The notes: generated from the letters alone by a model not told the origin. A stretch of 10,239 nt of DNA from Pavlovales sp. CCMP2436 (GCA_026770615.1 MU631879.1:63468-73706), one strand, 5' to 3'. Counted from the stretch's first letter, positions 1 to 7,417 are shown. Made by a program: numbers and translations.

Positions 1-1657
1 GGCGGGGCGCGGCGCGGTGGGGTCGGGCGGGGATCACGGGCGCACCCCACTGGCCCTTAGGCATGAGGTCGCGCTTCGTCGGCCTGACGATGCGCGCTAA
101 GCCGTCGCGCTCCTCCCGCACGGCCGCGAGCTCGGAGGCGATCTCGGCCAGCTGCGAGCTGAGCGCCGCCCGCTCCTCGGCGTGCACCTCTCGGAGGGCC
201 TCGAGGAGAGGTGAACGCTCGCCGCCCTCGAGCTGGCAGCGCACGAGCTCCTTCTCGACGGCGCCCTGGCCAAGGTCGCTCTGCCGCGCCTGCTTGTCGT
301 GCAGGTTGCTCTCCGTCTTCAGCAGCTTGGCCGACGACTTGCTCGAGGCCAGCACGCTCTCCGCCGCAGCGAGCCTGTGCTCCAGGCCGGCGATCGTGCG
401 CGCTGCGTCGACGCGGCCGAGTTTCGCGCACACCTCGAGCTGCGTCGCCAGCTTCGCTGCGCGCTTGTCGGCGCTCTCAGCCTGTAGAGCATTGGCAGCA
501 GCGTTGCGCTCCTCGACCACGAGCCGCCGCGTCAACTGGGTGGCGTCGCGGGTCGCAGCCTCAGCCGCCGTCGTGGCAGCAGAGGCCTTGTCATTGGCCA
601 CGAGCAGCTTCGCGCACGCGTCGGCAAACTTGACCTCTAAGTCGTCCCGCTCTCGCGTGAGCGCCTTGATCTCTTTGCACTCGCGCGCGAGCTGCCGCGC
701 GCTCTGCCGCGCGCTCTCTGTCACCTGCTCTGCCAGGGCCTTGTCGTGCGCTGCCTCGAGCTTGAGCATCTCGCTCCGCAGGGCGGCGGGCTCGCGGTCG
801 GAGTGCACCTTCTCCCTCTCGGCGATGCCCTGCTGCTCCCGCGCCACGCCAACCTTCTTGTTGAACTCCTCACGTGCCTCCTTGATGGCCGCCTTGGCGC
901 CCTTGTTGGCCTCGCGCTCGCACGCGCCGGCGCGCTTGCAGGCGGCCGCCTCGGCCGCCTCGGCGAGCTTGCGGCGCGTCACCTCGGCAGCGAGCTCGGC
1001 CTCCAAGGCGTCGCGCTGCGCCGTCACCTTGGCCACCTGCCCCGTCAGCTCGATCACCGCCTCGTACCCGCCGACCGGCATCCCGATTTGGCGCTGCGGC
1101 ACTGGCGTGCGCGCGCTCGTCGCGCTGATCGGCGATGCTGCCGCCGCTGCCGGCGTCGCCGCTGCCGGAGCAGAGCAGCAGAGCAGCTCGAGCGCCGCCC
1201 GCGAGCAGCCCGGGAAGGCCTTGGCTCCGCGCTTCATCTGCCTCTCGACGTTCTTGCCGATCTGCACGAACGACGCATCCTTGCCCAGTCTCGAAGGATA
1301 CCCGAGGTGGTCCACGAGCGCGAAGCCAAAGGCGGCGTGGAGGTAAGTGAGGCCCGCCACCTTGAGCGCCTCGAACTGCTCGACCTTGAGCGCAGCGTGC
1401 ACGGTTTGCGTGGCCTTGTACACCTCCTTGACCGTCTCGAGGTCGAGCTCGGCGGGCTGGCCCGAGCGGTCGTGTGCATCTTTGTCGAGAACGATCGCGT
1501 AGAGCGCAGCCTCCGCCCGCTTGGGCACAGTCTGCTCGAGCAACGCGCGCTCGCCCCCGGGTCCATCAAAACCACCGTTTGTGCCCACCTCGAGGCCCGG
1601 GCCCGGGAGCTGCGCGGAGAGCAGCGAGGCTGCCGCGCTCGACGAGGCGCCCGCCAT
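1..1657 (-). CDS. Long coiled-coil protein, 3' end outside window
   Basis: The minus-strand frame is open without a stop from an ATG at 1657 to the left edge, about 552 codons. It is the first ATG in a frame that opens at a stop near 1766. I do not recognise the family. Residues 1 to about 35 are Ala/Ser/Gly-rich and probably disordered. About 36-160 look globular, with amphipathic helices and Tyr, Phe and His residues. About 160-190 are an Ala/Pro linker. From about 195 to 525 the chain is almost continuous Ala/Glu/Lys/Arg helix with few prolines, typical of a coiled coil (blocks such as ELAAEVTRRKLAEAAE and LTRERDDLEVKFADA). The last residues before the edge turn Pro/Arg-rich and may mark the end of the coil. 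Codons strongly favour G or C at the third position. A structural, cytoskeletal or scaffold role is only an inference from the coil. The GC richness also leaves long open frames on the plus strand here; those are shadows. Confidence 0.75.
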   Translation of the reverse strand, partial: MAGASSSAAASLLSAQLPGPGLEVGTNGGFDGPGGERALLEQTVPKRAEAALYAIVLDKDAHDRSGQPAELDLETVKEVYKATQTVHAALKVEQFEALKVAGLTYLHAAFGFALVDHLGYPSRLGKDASFVQIGKNVERQMKRGAKAFPGCSRAALELLCCSAPAAATPAAAAASPISATSARTPVPQRQIGMPVGGYEAVIELTGQVAKVTAQRDALEAELAAEVTRRKLAEAAEAAACKRAGACEREANKGAKAAIKEAREEFNKKVGVAREQQGIAEREKVHSDREPAALRSEMLKLEAAHDKALAEQVTESARQSARQLARECKEIKALTRERDDLEVKFADACAKLLVANDKASAATTAAEAATRDATQLTRRLVVEERNAAANALQAESADKRAAKLATQLEVCAKLGRVDAARTIAGLEHRLAAAESVLASSKSSAKLLKTESNLHDKQARQSDLGQGAVEKELVRCQLEGGERSPLLEALREVHAEERAALSSQLAEIASELAAVREERDGLARIVRPTKRDLMPKGQWGAPVIPARPHRAAPR

Positions 1658-1752
1658 TACCCACGAGGACGACTGTGTAGCACGCGAGCCGAAGTGCGGA
1701 GTTCCGTGTTCGCCCCCGGTAGCACTGGCCCCGCGCTCGATCGAAGTGCGAA

Positions 1753-1772
1753 CGTTTGAATCCGTTCAAACG
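1753..1772. promoter_or_regulatory. Perfect 8-bp dyad upstream of the coiled-coil gene
   Basis: CGTTTGAA and its exact reverse complement TTCAAACG are separated by four bases (TCCG). The dyad lies about 96 bp upstream of the coiled-coil start codon on the minus strand. That position and symmetry would suit a binding site for a dimeric transcription factor. No factor can be named, and a chance dyad is possible. Confidence 0.35.
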
Positions 1773-2043
1773 GCCACTGGTTACGCGCGCCAACGAACTT
1801 TTCGAGGCCAACGGCTCAGTGGCGGTGTCAAAAGGCCCGGAGATCTGGCTCGAAGTCCCGCTGTGACGTCCGGACGACATCCAGCATGGCACTCGATACG
1901 GCAGCCGCGGCGGCGAGAGGAGGGGCGAGACGGCCGTCAACGCCCGTTTTGGCAGGGCTGTCGCGGCCCTGAGAGAATTTTATTCGGCAAAGCTCTTGAA
2001 AAAAGCAAAATGATGGCCGGAAAATCAAAAACTAAATCACTGG

Positions 2044-2074
2044 CCCCCCTACTGACTGGGGAAGACCATCTTCG
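2044..2074 (-). repeat. Fragment of an inverted-repeat element end
   Basis: On the minus strand this reads AAGATGGTCTTC, then a CAGTCAG block followed by a run of G. The same blocks occur in the same order at the left end of the element at 5107-5573, where about 13 extra bases separate them. It is short and has no partner nearby, so it is best seen as a solo or degraded terminus of that family. Confidence 0.35.
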
Positions 2075-2283
2075 AGTGTTTTACGAAGCCAAACGCGAAA
2101 AGTGTCCAGGATATTCTGAGCTGAATCGCGATTTGTGGATTCGGTCTTACTTTTTAGATATTATCGGCTGCCAACAACTCACTTGCTCTAATTAAATTAC
2201 ATATGAAAAAGTGTTAAAATTTAAATTCGATCATGCAAACTCTCAACTTGCACCGCGTGCGGGAGCGCGTCCAGCAGCGACCA

Positions 2284-3177
2284 TCACCACAGAGTGGCGA
2301 GGATCTCGCCGTGCGCCTTGCGGGGGAGCTCCCAGATCGTCGGTGCCTCGGGTGCGTGCGGCTGCACGCCCGACCGGCGCGCCCGACTGACGACAAGCGG
2401 CCGACCAACGAGCGGGACCACGTTGAGCTTCACCTTGACAGCGCGCACCTCGGTCGCGTTGAGGACAAAGCGGGCATCGGGGTCGTTGCCGGCAGCCACA
2501 GGGTCCCACTCGACGAAATGCATGCCCTCGGGGATGGCAGGGTGGCGTTCAAACCACTTAACCGCAAGCGCGATGTCGCCCTTGGTGAAGGTGGTCTGCT
2601 CGAGCTTGCCGCCTGCGTGTGTGAACTCCTTGATGATGCACGAGCCGTCGCCTGCGTCGGCACCCTGCCCAATCCAGTACCGATCCCCTGCCCCCCGCCC
2701 GCGTCGACCCTTGCACGCTTGCGCGACCACCCAGTCTCCTGGCCGCACCTTCTTCGCGAATCCTTTGCCTTCCGCCTGCGCGGTCGTGCGCGTCTTCTGC
2801 ACTGTGCGCGCGTCGATCTGATGCAGCTCCTGCACGACCCACTCGCACATCGGCCGTCCGCAGCCTACGGCGGGGCTCGGGCACGTCGAGCCCATGTCTC
2901 CAGCGCACACGCAATCCCAGCAGCACTCGCACCAGCAGCCGAAAGTGCGCGCCGCGATCAACTTCTCCGTCAGCGCCAGGAACTCGTAAGTGCCCGAGAT
3001 GCCATCCGCGCCGCTGAACTTGCTCGCGGCACCACGCTGCCGCTCGGTCTCGATCACCTCGCACGGCGAGTGCACGATCTTGATCTCGCTGACGATCTTG
3101 GACTGGTGCGCCTTGGTCCACGCCTCCGAATTGAAGTGCTTCTCGAGGTGCTCGCGCGCCTCCAGGTCAGTCGTGAT
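2284..3177 (-). CDS. Second exon of the element gene, nine-cysteine cluster
   Basis: This exon gives 297 residues ending in TGA 2286-2284 and has no start codon of its own; the frame opens only with GTG at 3189. Residues about 81-111 hold nine cysteines in the order CxCxCCxxCxC, then C, C and C about 8, 7 and 5 residues further on, a likely zinc-binding cluster. Before it is a helical domain with the motif VHSPCEVIETERQRG and EFLALTEKLIAARTF. After it, RPGDWVVAQAC with DRYWIGQ suggests another SH3/Tudor-like barrel, followed by FTKGDIALAVKWFERHP, FVEWDP and NATEVRAVKVKLNVVPLVG. No signal peptide or membrane segment is visible. The composition is well ordered and codons favour G or C in third position, so this was selected protein-coding sequence. 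I infer DNA or chromatin binding in an element protein, not catalysis. Confidence 0.6.
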   Translation of the reverse strand: MTTDLEAREHLEKHFNSEAWTKAHQSKIVSEIKIVHSPCEVIETERQRGAASKFSGADGISGTYEFLALTEKLIAARTFGCWCECCWDCVCAGDMGSTCPSPAVGCGRPMCEWVVQELHQIDARTVQKTRTTAQAEGKGFAKKVRPGDWVVAQACKGRRGRGAGDRYWIGQGADAGDGSCIIKEFTHAGGKLEQTTFTKGDIALAVKWFERHPAIPEGMHFVEWDPVAAGNDPDARFVLNATEVRAVKVKLNVVPLVGRPLVVSRARRSGVQPHAPEAPTIWELPRKAHGEILATLW

Positions 3178-3294
3178 CTTGCCCGACACCGTAGATACCG
3201 CACATTAAAATATAGTCTAGCATAACAGAGTCAGAACCACCCCCCCCAATCCTCCAACGCACACTCAACACACAAACACACAAAAGGAGAGTAC
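3178..3294 (-). other. Predicted 117-nt GT-AG intron, phase 0
   Basis: The donor is CAG|GTACTC and the acceptor GGCAAG|ATC. Both flanking exons are in phase 0, so splicing joins KRKQ to ITTDLEAREHL in one frame. Unspliced, the upstream frame stops after nine intron codons (TGA), and the downstream frame is closed by a TAA upstream of GTG 3189, so neither exon works alone. No other AG lies between that TAA and the chosen acceptor. A branch-point-like CTGAC lies inside. The intron contains G8 and GT-rich low-complexity sequence (C8 and CA on the plus strand), and its pyrimidine tract is weak. Confidence 0.65.
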
Positions 3295-3627
3295 CTGTTT
3301 GCGCTTGGACTCGAGCCTGCAGAAGTCGAGCAGGCGGCTGACTTTGCTCAAGTAGTCTGAGCAAGCACTGCCAAGCGAGGCAGCTGGCGCATCAGCCGCG
3401 GGCGATGCAGGTGCTGCGGTGAGCGCTTTCACAGCGGATGATGCGGGTGCTGCTGCAGGCGCTTCCGCAGCGGGCGATGCGGCGGGCGTTGCGTCTGGGA
3501 GTGAGAAGATGGCGGGCACCGTGTCCATTGCGTCGTGATAGCATTTGTACAGTTCGCAAGTACGGCACAAACATGTCTCGCATTTGACGCGCCGGAGGTC
3601 CACGGCGCGAGCTTTTAAAAGGATGAA
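3295..3627 (-). CDS. Second segment of the element gene, ending at the intron donor
   Basis: The frame is displaced by one base from the upstream segment. It begins with LKARAVDLRRVKCETC, and the cysteines of KCETCLCRTCELYKC form a likely metal-binding knuckle. An Ala/Pro-rich stretch follows, built from about three 12-residue repeats (encoded at 3389-3496). It ends in a helical part (DYLSKVSRLLDFCRLESKRKQ without a stop) whose last codon CAG meets the GT donor at 3294-3293. If translated separately, the only early ATG is at 3528, after the cysteine motif, which would discard the conserved part. Joining to the upstream segment is therefore preferred. Confidence 0.5.
3389..3496 (-). repeat. 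Three tandem 36-bp units encoding an Ala/Pro repeat
   Basis: Units at 3389-3424, 3425-3460 and 3461-3496 are diverged copies that share the core GCGGGCGATGC or close variants. Each encodes 12 residues of Ala/Pro/Ser with one charged position (for example AAEAP, AADAP). Being a multiple of three, the array keeps the frame, as a flexible linker that expanded by slippage would. Confidence 0.7.
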
Positions 3628-4904
3628 TAGCTGAGCGCCGTGCCGCAGAGGACGTTCTCGGTCTGGAACTGCGAGAAGAGTGCGTCCATAGTCTGCATCG
3701 CGACCAGCGCCTGCGCGACTTGCCAAAGGTTGGGGCCGACGCGCCTTCTCACGCGGTCGCGCGTGCACGGGCTGACCGCACCATTATTGTAGAAGAAGGC
3801 GTGTACTTCGGCCACGTCAGCAGCGGAAAGATTGTCTTTCCGCTCGGCGCGCGCAGAAAGCGCTAGCCGAACAGGCGGTCGCCGGAGCGCCGCGAACTGA
3901 CGAGTCCCACTGACCCCAGCAGCCCGCCCAGACGTCCCGGCCACTGCGGCTTCCTCGGCGGGCGCGCCAATCGGCGCGGCAGCAGAGCGCACATCCTTTG
4001 TCAGGCGGCCAGCGTGCTTGTACTCAATCAGCGTGCTCACGCCCTCCGCCGTGTACTCGACAGTGCAAGAGGAATCGGGGCGCAGCTCGCGCACCACGCC
4101 CGCGACTGTGGAGTTCCGCGTCACCACGCTATCGCCCACAGCGATCGGCTCCCCTTTGCGCTGGACCGAGGATGCAAAAGCTGCGCGGATCTTTCGGCAT
4201 TCGTCGAACACTGCGTTCGATCGGCTGAGGCCGAGTGCTGCCTTCACCCGCCGCACCATGCCTCCCGTCTCTCGCTCGATCACCGCCTCTGGCGAGAGTA
4301 CGCAGAGCGCGGCGTAGTACTCGCTGCGCTGCGCCTCCGTCTGGCACTTCTTGAGCTCGGAGAGAGCCTCGCGCGCCCGCGACACAATGTAGAGCGCAGT
4401 CTCCGCCGCGTCGTCTCCACTAGCCGCGCGCTCGGGCACAAGCGCCTCGAGCCTCTCGAGAACTCGCTCGCCGACGCCGAACGCAAACACAGCACCGACG
4501 ATGAGATCGGCAACGCGCTCAGTAGAGCCGGCAGCGTGATAACGCAGTGATGCGAGCACACCCCTGCGCGCGTGGTTCAGCGCAACTCTGCGCTGCCGCG
4601 CTGTGAATGCGTCGCCGTTGTCTGCATCGATCGGCACCTGAGCGCGCGCGTGGAAGATTTGTTCCTGCCGAGTGAACTCGCGCAGGTCCCACGTTGCCCG
4701 GTTGTCTTCTGCATCATCATCGGTGCGCCTTCGCTTCGCCTCTACGGACTCGGGCGCGCTGCGCACCCGCCACAGCGGAGGAGGCTCGGTCTCGGCCGGC
4801 TCCGAGCGCGCACGGCACCAGCTCGGGCGGCGCGGGCTCGGGCTCGAGCTGCACCCGGCAGCGGTGCGTTGCGAGATTCGCGTTGACGAGCTGCACGATC
4901 GCAT
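3615..4904 (-). CDS. First segment of the cysteine-rich element gene
   Basis: This segment encodes 429 residues from ATG 4904 to TAA 3617-3615. Residues 1 to about 50 are Ser/Arg/Pro-rich. KRRRTDDD at 57-64 resembles a nuclear localisation signal followed by an acidic patch. About 75-250 are mainly helical. Residues 257-303 (GDSVVTRNSTVAGVV onward to LIEYKHAGRLTK) have the strand pattern of a small SH3/Tudor-like barrel. Residues 365-429 (HAFFYNNGAVSPCTRDRVRR, then ALFSQF and LSYSSF) start the conserved region that continues in the next segment. Near the start, another frame (from about 4923, no ATG) is also well formed, with LQHAIVQLVNANLATHRCRV followed by EPEPAPPELV. The true N-terminus may therefore lie in that frame, joined by a second frame change near 4800. 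TTTTAAAA lies about 30 bp upstream of the ATG. Confidence 0.6.
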   Translation of the reverse strand: MRSCSSSTRISQRTAAGCSSSPSPRRPSWCRARSEPAETEPPPLWRVRSAPESVEAKRRRTDDDAEDNRATWDLREFTRQEQIFHARAQVPIDADNGDAFTARQRRVALNHARRGVLASLRYHAAGSTERVADLIVGAVFAFGVGERVLERLEALVPERAASGDDAAETALYIVSRAREALSELKKCQTEAQRSEYYAALCVLSPEAVIERETGGMVRRVKAALGLSRSNAVFDECRKIRAAFASSVQRKGEPIAVGDSVVTRNSTVAGVVRELRPDSSCTVEYTAEGVSTLIEYKHAGRLTKDVRSAAAPIGAPAEEAAVAGTSGRAAGVSGTRQFAALRRPPVRLALSARAERKDNLSAADVAEVHAFFYNNGAVSPCTRDRVRRRVGPNLWQVAQALVAMQTMDALFSQFQTENVLCGTALSYSSF

Positions 4905-5106
4905 GCTGCAGCGTGGGGCGCACAGCCGAGGGTTTTAAAAACGGTTCGAAACATGTTTAAATTCGGCGCGCGTTAGTTATTGATCCCTGGCTCGCCCATG
5001 AAGACTTAAAGATATTCTGAAAAATTCATAGAATAGACCTCGTTAAGCTCGACCAATAAACACTTCAAATTTCGGCGTAGCCCGTCAGGAATACTCTCAT
5101 CTCGGT

Positions 5107-5573
5107 AAGATGGTCTTCGCCCACTTGATAGCAGTCAGGGGGTGACCTGAGCCATTGCCCATTCACGAATCTGCAACTAACTCTGCGGCACCACGTCGGG
5201 AACCATGACTTTTTTTTCGCTTCCGAACGCTGAGAATCGGAAATGTTAGTTACATGAAGTACGTTGTCGACCCTAGAGGCACCTGGGAGGCACACAAGGT
5301 GGGCTACGACCGTCGAGGAGGGCTCTATTCGACATCAGCTATCGACACTTAGCGAGCAGGGGCGACCAATGGCTACCTCTTCGTCCCGGCCACCACTTTT
5401 CCCCCTCCCCAGTGCGGAATCGCGCCACTAATTCGGATTTCGACCCTTATGACGGACTAAAATGCTTACGACCAGCTTTAAGTTAGTTACCTTACTTTAA
5501 ATATTAGCGATCGCATCATTGGCTATGGCTTCGGTCACCTCCGGTCAGTCCGCAAGTGGGGGACGACCATCTT
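5107..5573. mobile_element. Inverted-repeat element with another element copy inside
   Basis: The left end (5107 to about 5160) and the right end (about 5515-5573) are imperfect inverted repeats of about 60 bp. Both begin AAGATGGTC, then have CCCACTTG, GGTGACC and a GCCAT block when read inward. The interior is mostly a copy of the element family found at 8937-9747 (5157-5446 here). The remainder, 5447-5514, is AT-rich and has no coding content I can see. The structure suggests a non-autonomous element that captured or was invaded by a second one. No clean target-site duplication was found at its borders. Confidence 0.5.
5157..5446 (+). mobile_element. Truncated copy C of the GGGTC-ended small element
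   Basis: This closely matches the reverse complement of the copy at 9375-9747, including an unbroken identical run of more than 50 bases from about 5300 to 5354. The right end is complete (CTAATTCGGATTTCGACCC, ending at 5446). The left terminal part, about 85 bp including the GGGTC end, is missing and replaced by the end of the surrounding element. It is therefore 5'-truncated by the outer element, or by recombination. Confidence 0.7.
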
Positions 5574-5943
5574 GAGCACTGTGAGCCTCCGTAATTGAAG
5601 ACAGACTTGCTGGATTCGTCTCGGAGAGCTCTATTTTTACATTTATCAGAAATTTATGAGTTTGAATGCGTGGGGTAGTAAATCAGTAACTAACCACGTT
5701 TTCTTTTTAAAGGGGGGATTGGTGGATACAATATTTAGCACAACGAATAAATATTTTTAAATGTGAGAATTTTTGGATCAGTATATAGCATTCTGAATTT
5801 TTCGTATGTAATTTTAATAAGTAGGTTAGTTACTGGGCGTTTATTTTTATAAAAAGTTAGATACGAGTATACTGCAGTTGCATATATTTAAAATTTAAAT
5901 GGCCACATTTCGTTGTTGTCTTCGGCGAAGCGCTCAACGGCTC

Positions 5944-5990
5944 AGGATGGTCGTCCATTGCCTGGGGGTGACCTGAGCCATAGCCCATTA
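5944..5990 (+). repeat. Solo end of the 5107-5573 element family
   Basis: AGGATGGTCGTCC followed by GGGGGTGACCTGAGCCAT and AGCCCATTA repeats the left end of the element at 5107, with a shorter middle. The block GGGGGTGACCTGAGCCAT is identical in both. No inverted partner was found downstream before the transporter gene. Confidence 0.5.
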
Positions 5991-6202
5991 AGTAGTTATG
6001 CGCCTAGATTTCAACTTCAAGATTACCGAAGCTCCACGACGCGACCACCGCTGCTGCTAGCGTCGGATCAGGCTCGAGTGCCTTGATCACTCTTGCAGCA
6101 CACAGTTCCCGCGTGGCTTGATATTGAATATGCAATATATTTATTTGTCTACATTTTCATTGTACAATAAGTTTGCAGCCAACAAAAATCCATGGACATC
6201 TG

Positions 6203-7417
6203 TCAACTACAACCGGGCGTGCCGACGCTGTGCTCGCTGCCCGTGTCGTCCAGCAGCCCGCGCGTCTCGCTGGTCTCGGGCTTCGGCTGAAGCGACTCGG
6301 ACGTATGCCGCCTGAGCCGCGATAGCCACGGCTCCACGCCGGGCGTCACGCGGGTAGGGTGGTCAAACGGCTCGCTACAGCGCGCCCGCATCTCGACAAG
6401 GTTGTAGAAAACGAGGCCAGAGCTACACGTGACGAATCCCAGGGCGCGCACCCAGGAGAGCTGGTCGCCGAAGAGCGACACCGCGCCGATGATGGTGAGC
6501 AGCTGTTTGAGGATGCCCATCAGACTCATGTCGAGCGAGGAGGTCGCCTTCACCAGGTGAAACTTGCTCAGCGTGAGCAGGAAGGATATCACCGTGACGG
6601 CGGCCAGGTAGGCCATCGCTTCCCGCCAGCAGCCCGAGTCCCTCCAGTAGCGGGAGTGGAGGAAGGGGCGCAGCTCGAAGATCACCGCGAAGGGCAGGCA
6701 CGCGCTGATCGTGACAGGCGTGACTAGCAGAATCGCGCCGAGCGGCGACGTGCCGCTCGTCCGCTTTTCCAGCCACGGCGAGGGCAGCTGGCCGGGGACA
6801 GGTTGCAGCTCCTCGGCAGGCAGCTGCTTGGCCATCATCAGCTCCACGAGCACCCAGCGCGCGCCTGCGATGGCGCACGAGAAGGTGCACATCAGGATGC
6901 CCGGCCAGTGGTACGCCATCTCGCCCATCGAGGCCAGGATGATGCCCACGCAGACGGTGAGCGTCGAGCCGATGCGTGGCCACTTGATGCGCTCGATGCC
7001 GAAGCACATGGAGAAGGTGAGCACGAAGGAGGGGATCGAGCCGCGGATCATGGTGAAGAAAGTCACGTTGAGGTACTGCAGCGACCAGTTTGCAGTCGCG
7101 ATGTCAAGACCAGTGCATATCCCTGTCGGCACCGCCTGCCGCTTGAAGAGCTCCCAGCTTATCCTCGGCGGGCGGAACCAGCCAAAGGTGCTCAGGAAGG
7201 CCATGACGAGCCAGAGCCAGAGGTTCGTGACCAGCACGGTGATGAAGGGGAAGCTGAACTGCTCCTCGCTCAACATGAACTTGTTCACGTAGACCAGTCC
7301 GATGCCCAGCCCGTACCAAGAGAACATAAGCGCGCCGACGTGCACGATATGCGCGAGCGGCGCGACATGTCTCGCCGCGGAGACGTGCCCGTCGTCACCG
7401 TGCCCCTTTGGGCTCAT
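6203..7417 (-). CDS. SLC35C2-like drug/metabolite-superfamily transporter
   Basis: This is an intact, intronless 404-residue membrane protein. The fold is that of nucleotide-sugar and triose-phosphate transporters, with about ten helices at roughly 25-45, 55-79, 95-115, 118-140, 150-168, 172-195, 226-249, 267-289, 298-317 and 321-342. Family signatures are the TM1 NK pair (N45 K46), the TALD-like stretch VPTGICTGLDIATANWSLQY at 96-115, RWVLVELMMAK at 187-197, and ATSSLDMSLMGILKQLLTI near TM9 with K304. These match SLC35C2, a fucose-related transporter of the ER and Golgi, better than plastid phosphate transporters. There is no plastid transit peptide; the N-terminus is short and His/Gly-rich. 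Substrate cannot be read from sequence: a nucleotide sugar is likely, other anions possible. The 60-residue hydrophilic tail has an acidic dileucine (E384-TRG-LL389). ATG 7417 is the first in frame. It is divergent from the small cysteine-rich gene. Confidence 0.88.
   Translation of the reverse strand: MSPKGHGDDGHVSAARHVAPLAHIVHVGALMFSWYGLGIGLVYVNKFMLSEEQFSFPFITVLVTNLWLWLVMAFLSTFGWFRPPRISWELFKRQAVPTGICTGLDIATANWSLQYLNVTFFTMIRGSIPSFVLTFSMCFGIERIKWPRIGSTLTVCVGIILASMGEMAYHWPGILMCTFSCAIAGARWVLVELMMAKQLPAEELQPVPGQLPSPWLEKRTSGTSPLGAILLVTPVTISACLPFAVIFELRPFLHSRYWRDSGCWREAMAYLAAVTVISFLLTLSKFHLVKATSSLDMSLMGILKQLLTIIGAVSLFGDQLSWVRALGFVTCSSGLVFYNLVEMRARCSEPFDHPTRVTPGVEPWLSRLRRHTSESLQPKPETSETRGLLDDTGSEHSVGTPGCS

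Larger units (their letters stand above)
1658..2283. other. Spacer between the coiled-coil and element genes
   Basis: This stretch holds no gene I can support. It contains the dyad at 1753-1772 and a repeat-end fragment near 2044-2074, and becomes AT-rich from about 1970. A 10-bp palindrome AATTTAAATT sits at 2218-2227, just beyond the 3' end of the cysteine-rich element gene. The open frame across it on the plus strand has a composition unlike the neighbouring genes. Confidence 0.5.
2284..4904 (-). pseudogene. Cysteine-rich transposon-type gene, frameshifted, one intron
   Basis: I read these pieces as one gene. Segment one is 4904 to about 3620, segment two about 3630 to 3295 in another frame, then an intron 3294-3178 and exon two 3177-2284, giving about 830 residues. 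Across the first junction the sense is continuous: LSYSSF ends one frame and LKARAVDLRRV followed by ETCLCRTCE continues in the next. This matches, as I recall it, the order F-x-x-L-K/R...V...ETCLC found in repeat-associated proteins of animals and algae. The simplest account is one missing base (or 4 or 7) around 3618-3630. The central catalytic part that I would expect after the ETCLC motif is absent, replaced by an Ala/Pro repeat. This suggests an internally deleted or relict copy. Transposon origin is inference from motif memory and the repeat-rich surroundings; a multi-exon host gene is the alternative. Confidence 0.5.
4905..6202. other. Gene-free AT-rich spacer with repeats
   Basis: Apart from the nested element at 5107-5573 and the repeat-end fragment at 5944-5990, I see no gene. 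A 12-bp perfect inverted repeat (CAGTAACTAACC at 5684-5695, GGTTAGTTACTG at 5824-5835) brackets 152 bp of very AT-rich DNA. It could be another tiny inverted-repeat element or its remnant. The core GTTAGTTAC recurs here and inside the GGGTC-ended elements. The final 80 bp before 6202 (with the palindrome ATTGTACAAT at 6159-6168) probably form the 3' untranslated region of the transporter gene. Confidence 0.5.

Noticed and set aside
1343..1348. GTAAGT resembling a splice donor on the plus strand
   Set aside because: It lies within the minus-strand coding frame (Leu-Thr-Tyr-Leu codons) and no plus-strand exon supports it.
63..1759. Long plus-strand open frames opposite the coiled-coil gene
   Set aside because: They are Ser/Arg/Ala-rich antisense shadows of a GC-rich gene. 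The minus frame gives a coherent helical protein open over 550 codons.
2233..3225. 330-codon plus-strand frame opposite exon two
   Set aside because: Its Arg/Leu/Ala-rich composition is that of an antisense shadow. The minus strand holds the structured cysteine-rich protein with a matching intron.
3389..3496. 36-bp repeats considered as a CRISPR array
   Set aside because: The units are directly adjacent without spacers, diverged, and encode an in-frame Ala/Pro repeat in a eukaryotic-type gene.
5065..5295. 76-codon minus frame inside the repeats
   Set aside because: It crosses the junction between two different elements and is not preserved in the other copies.
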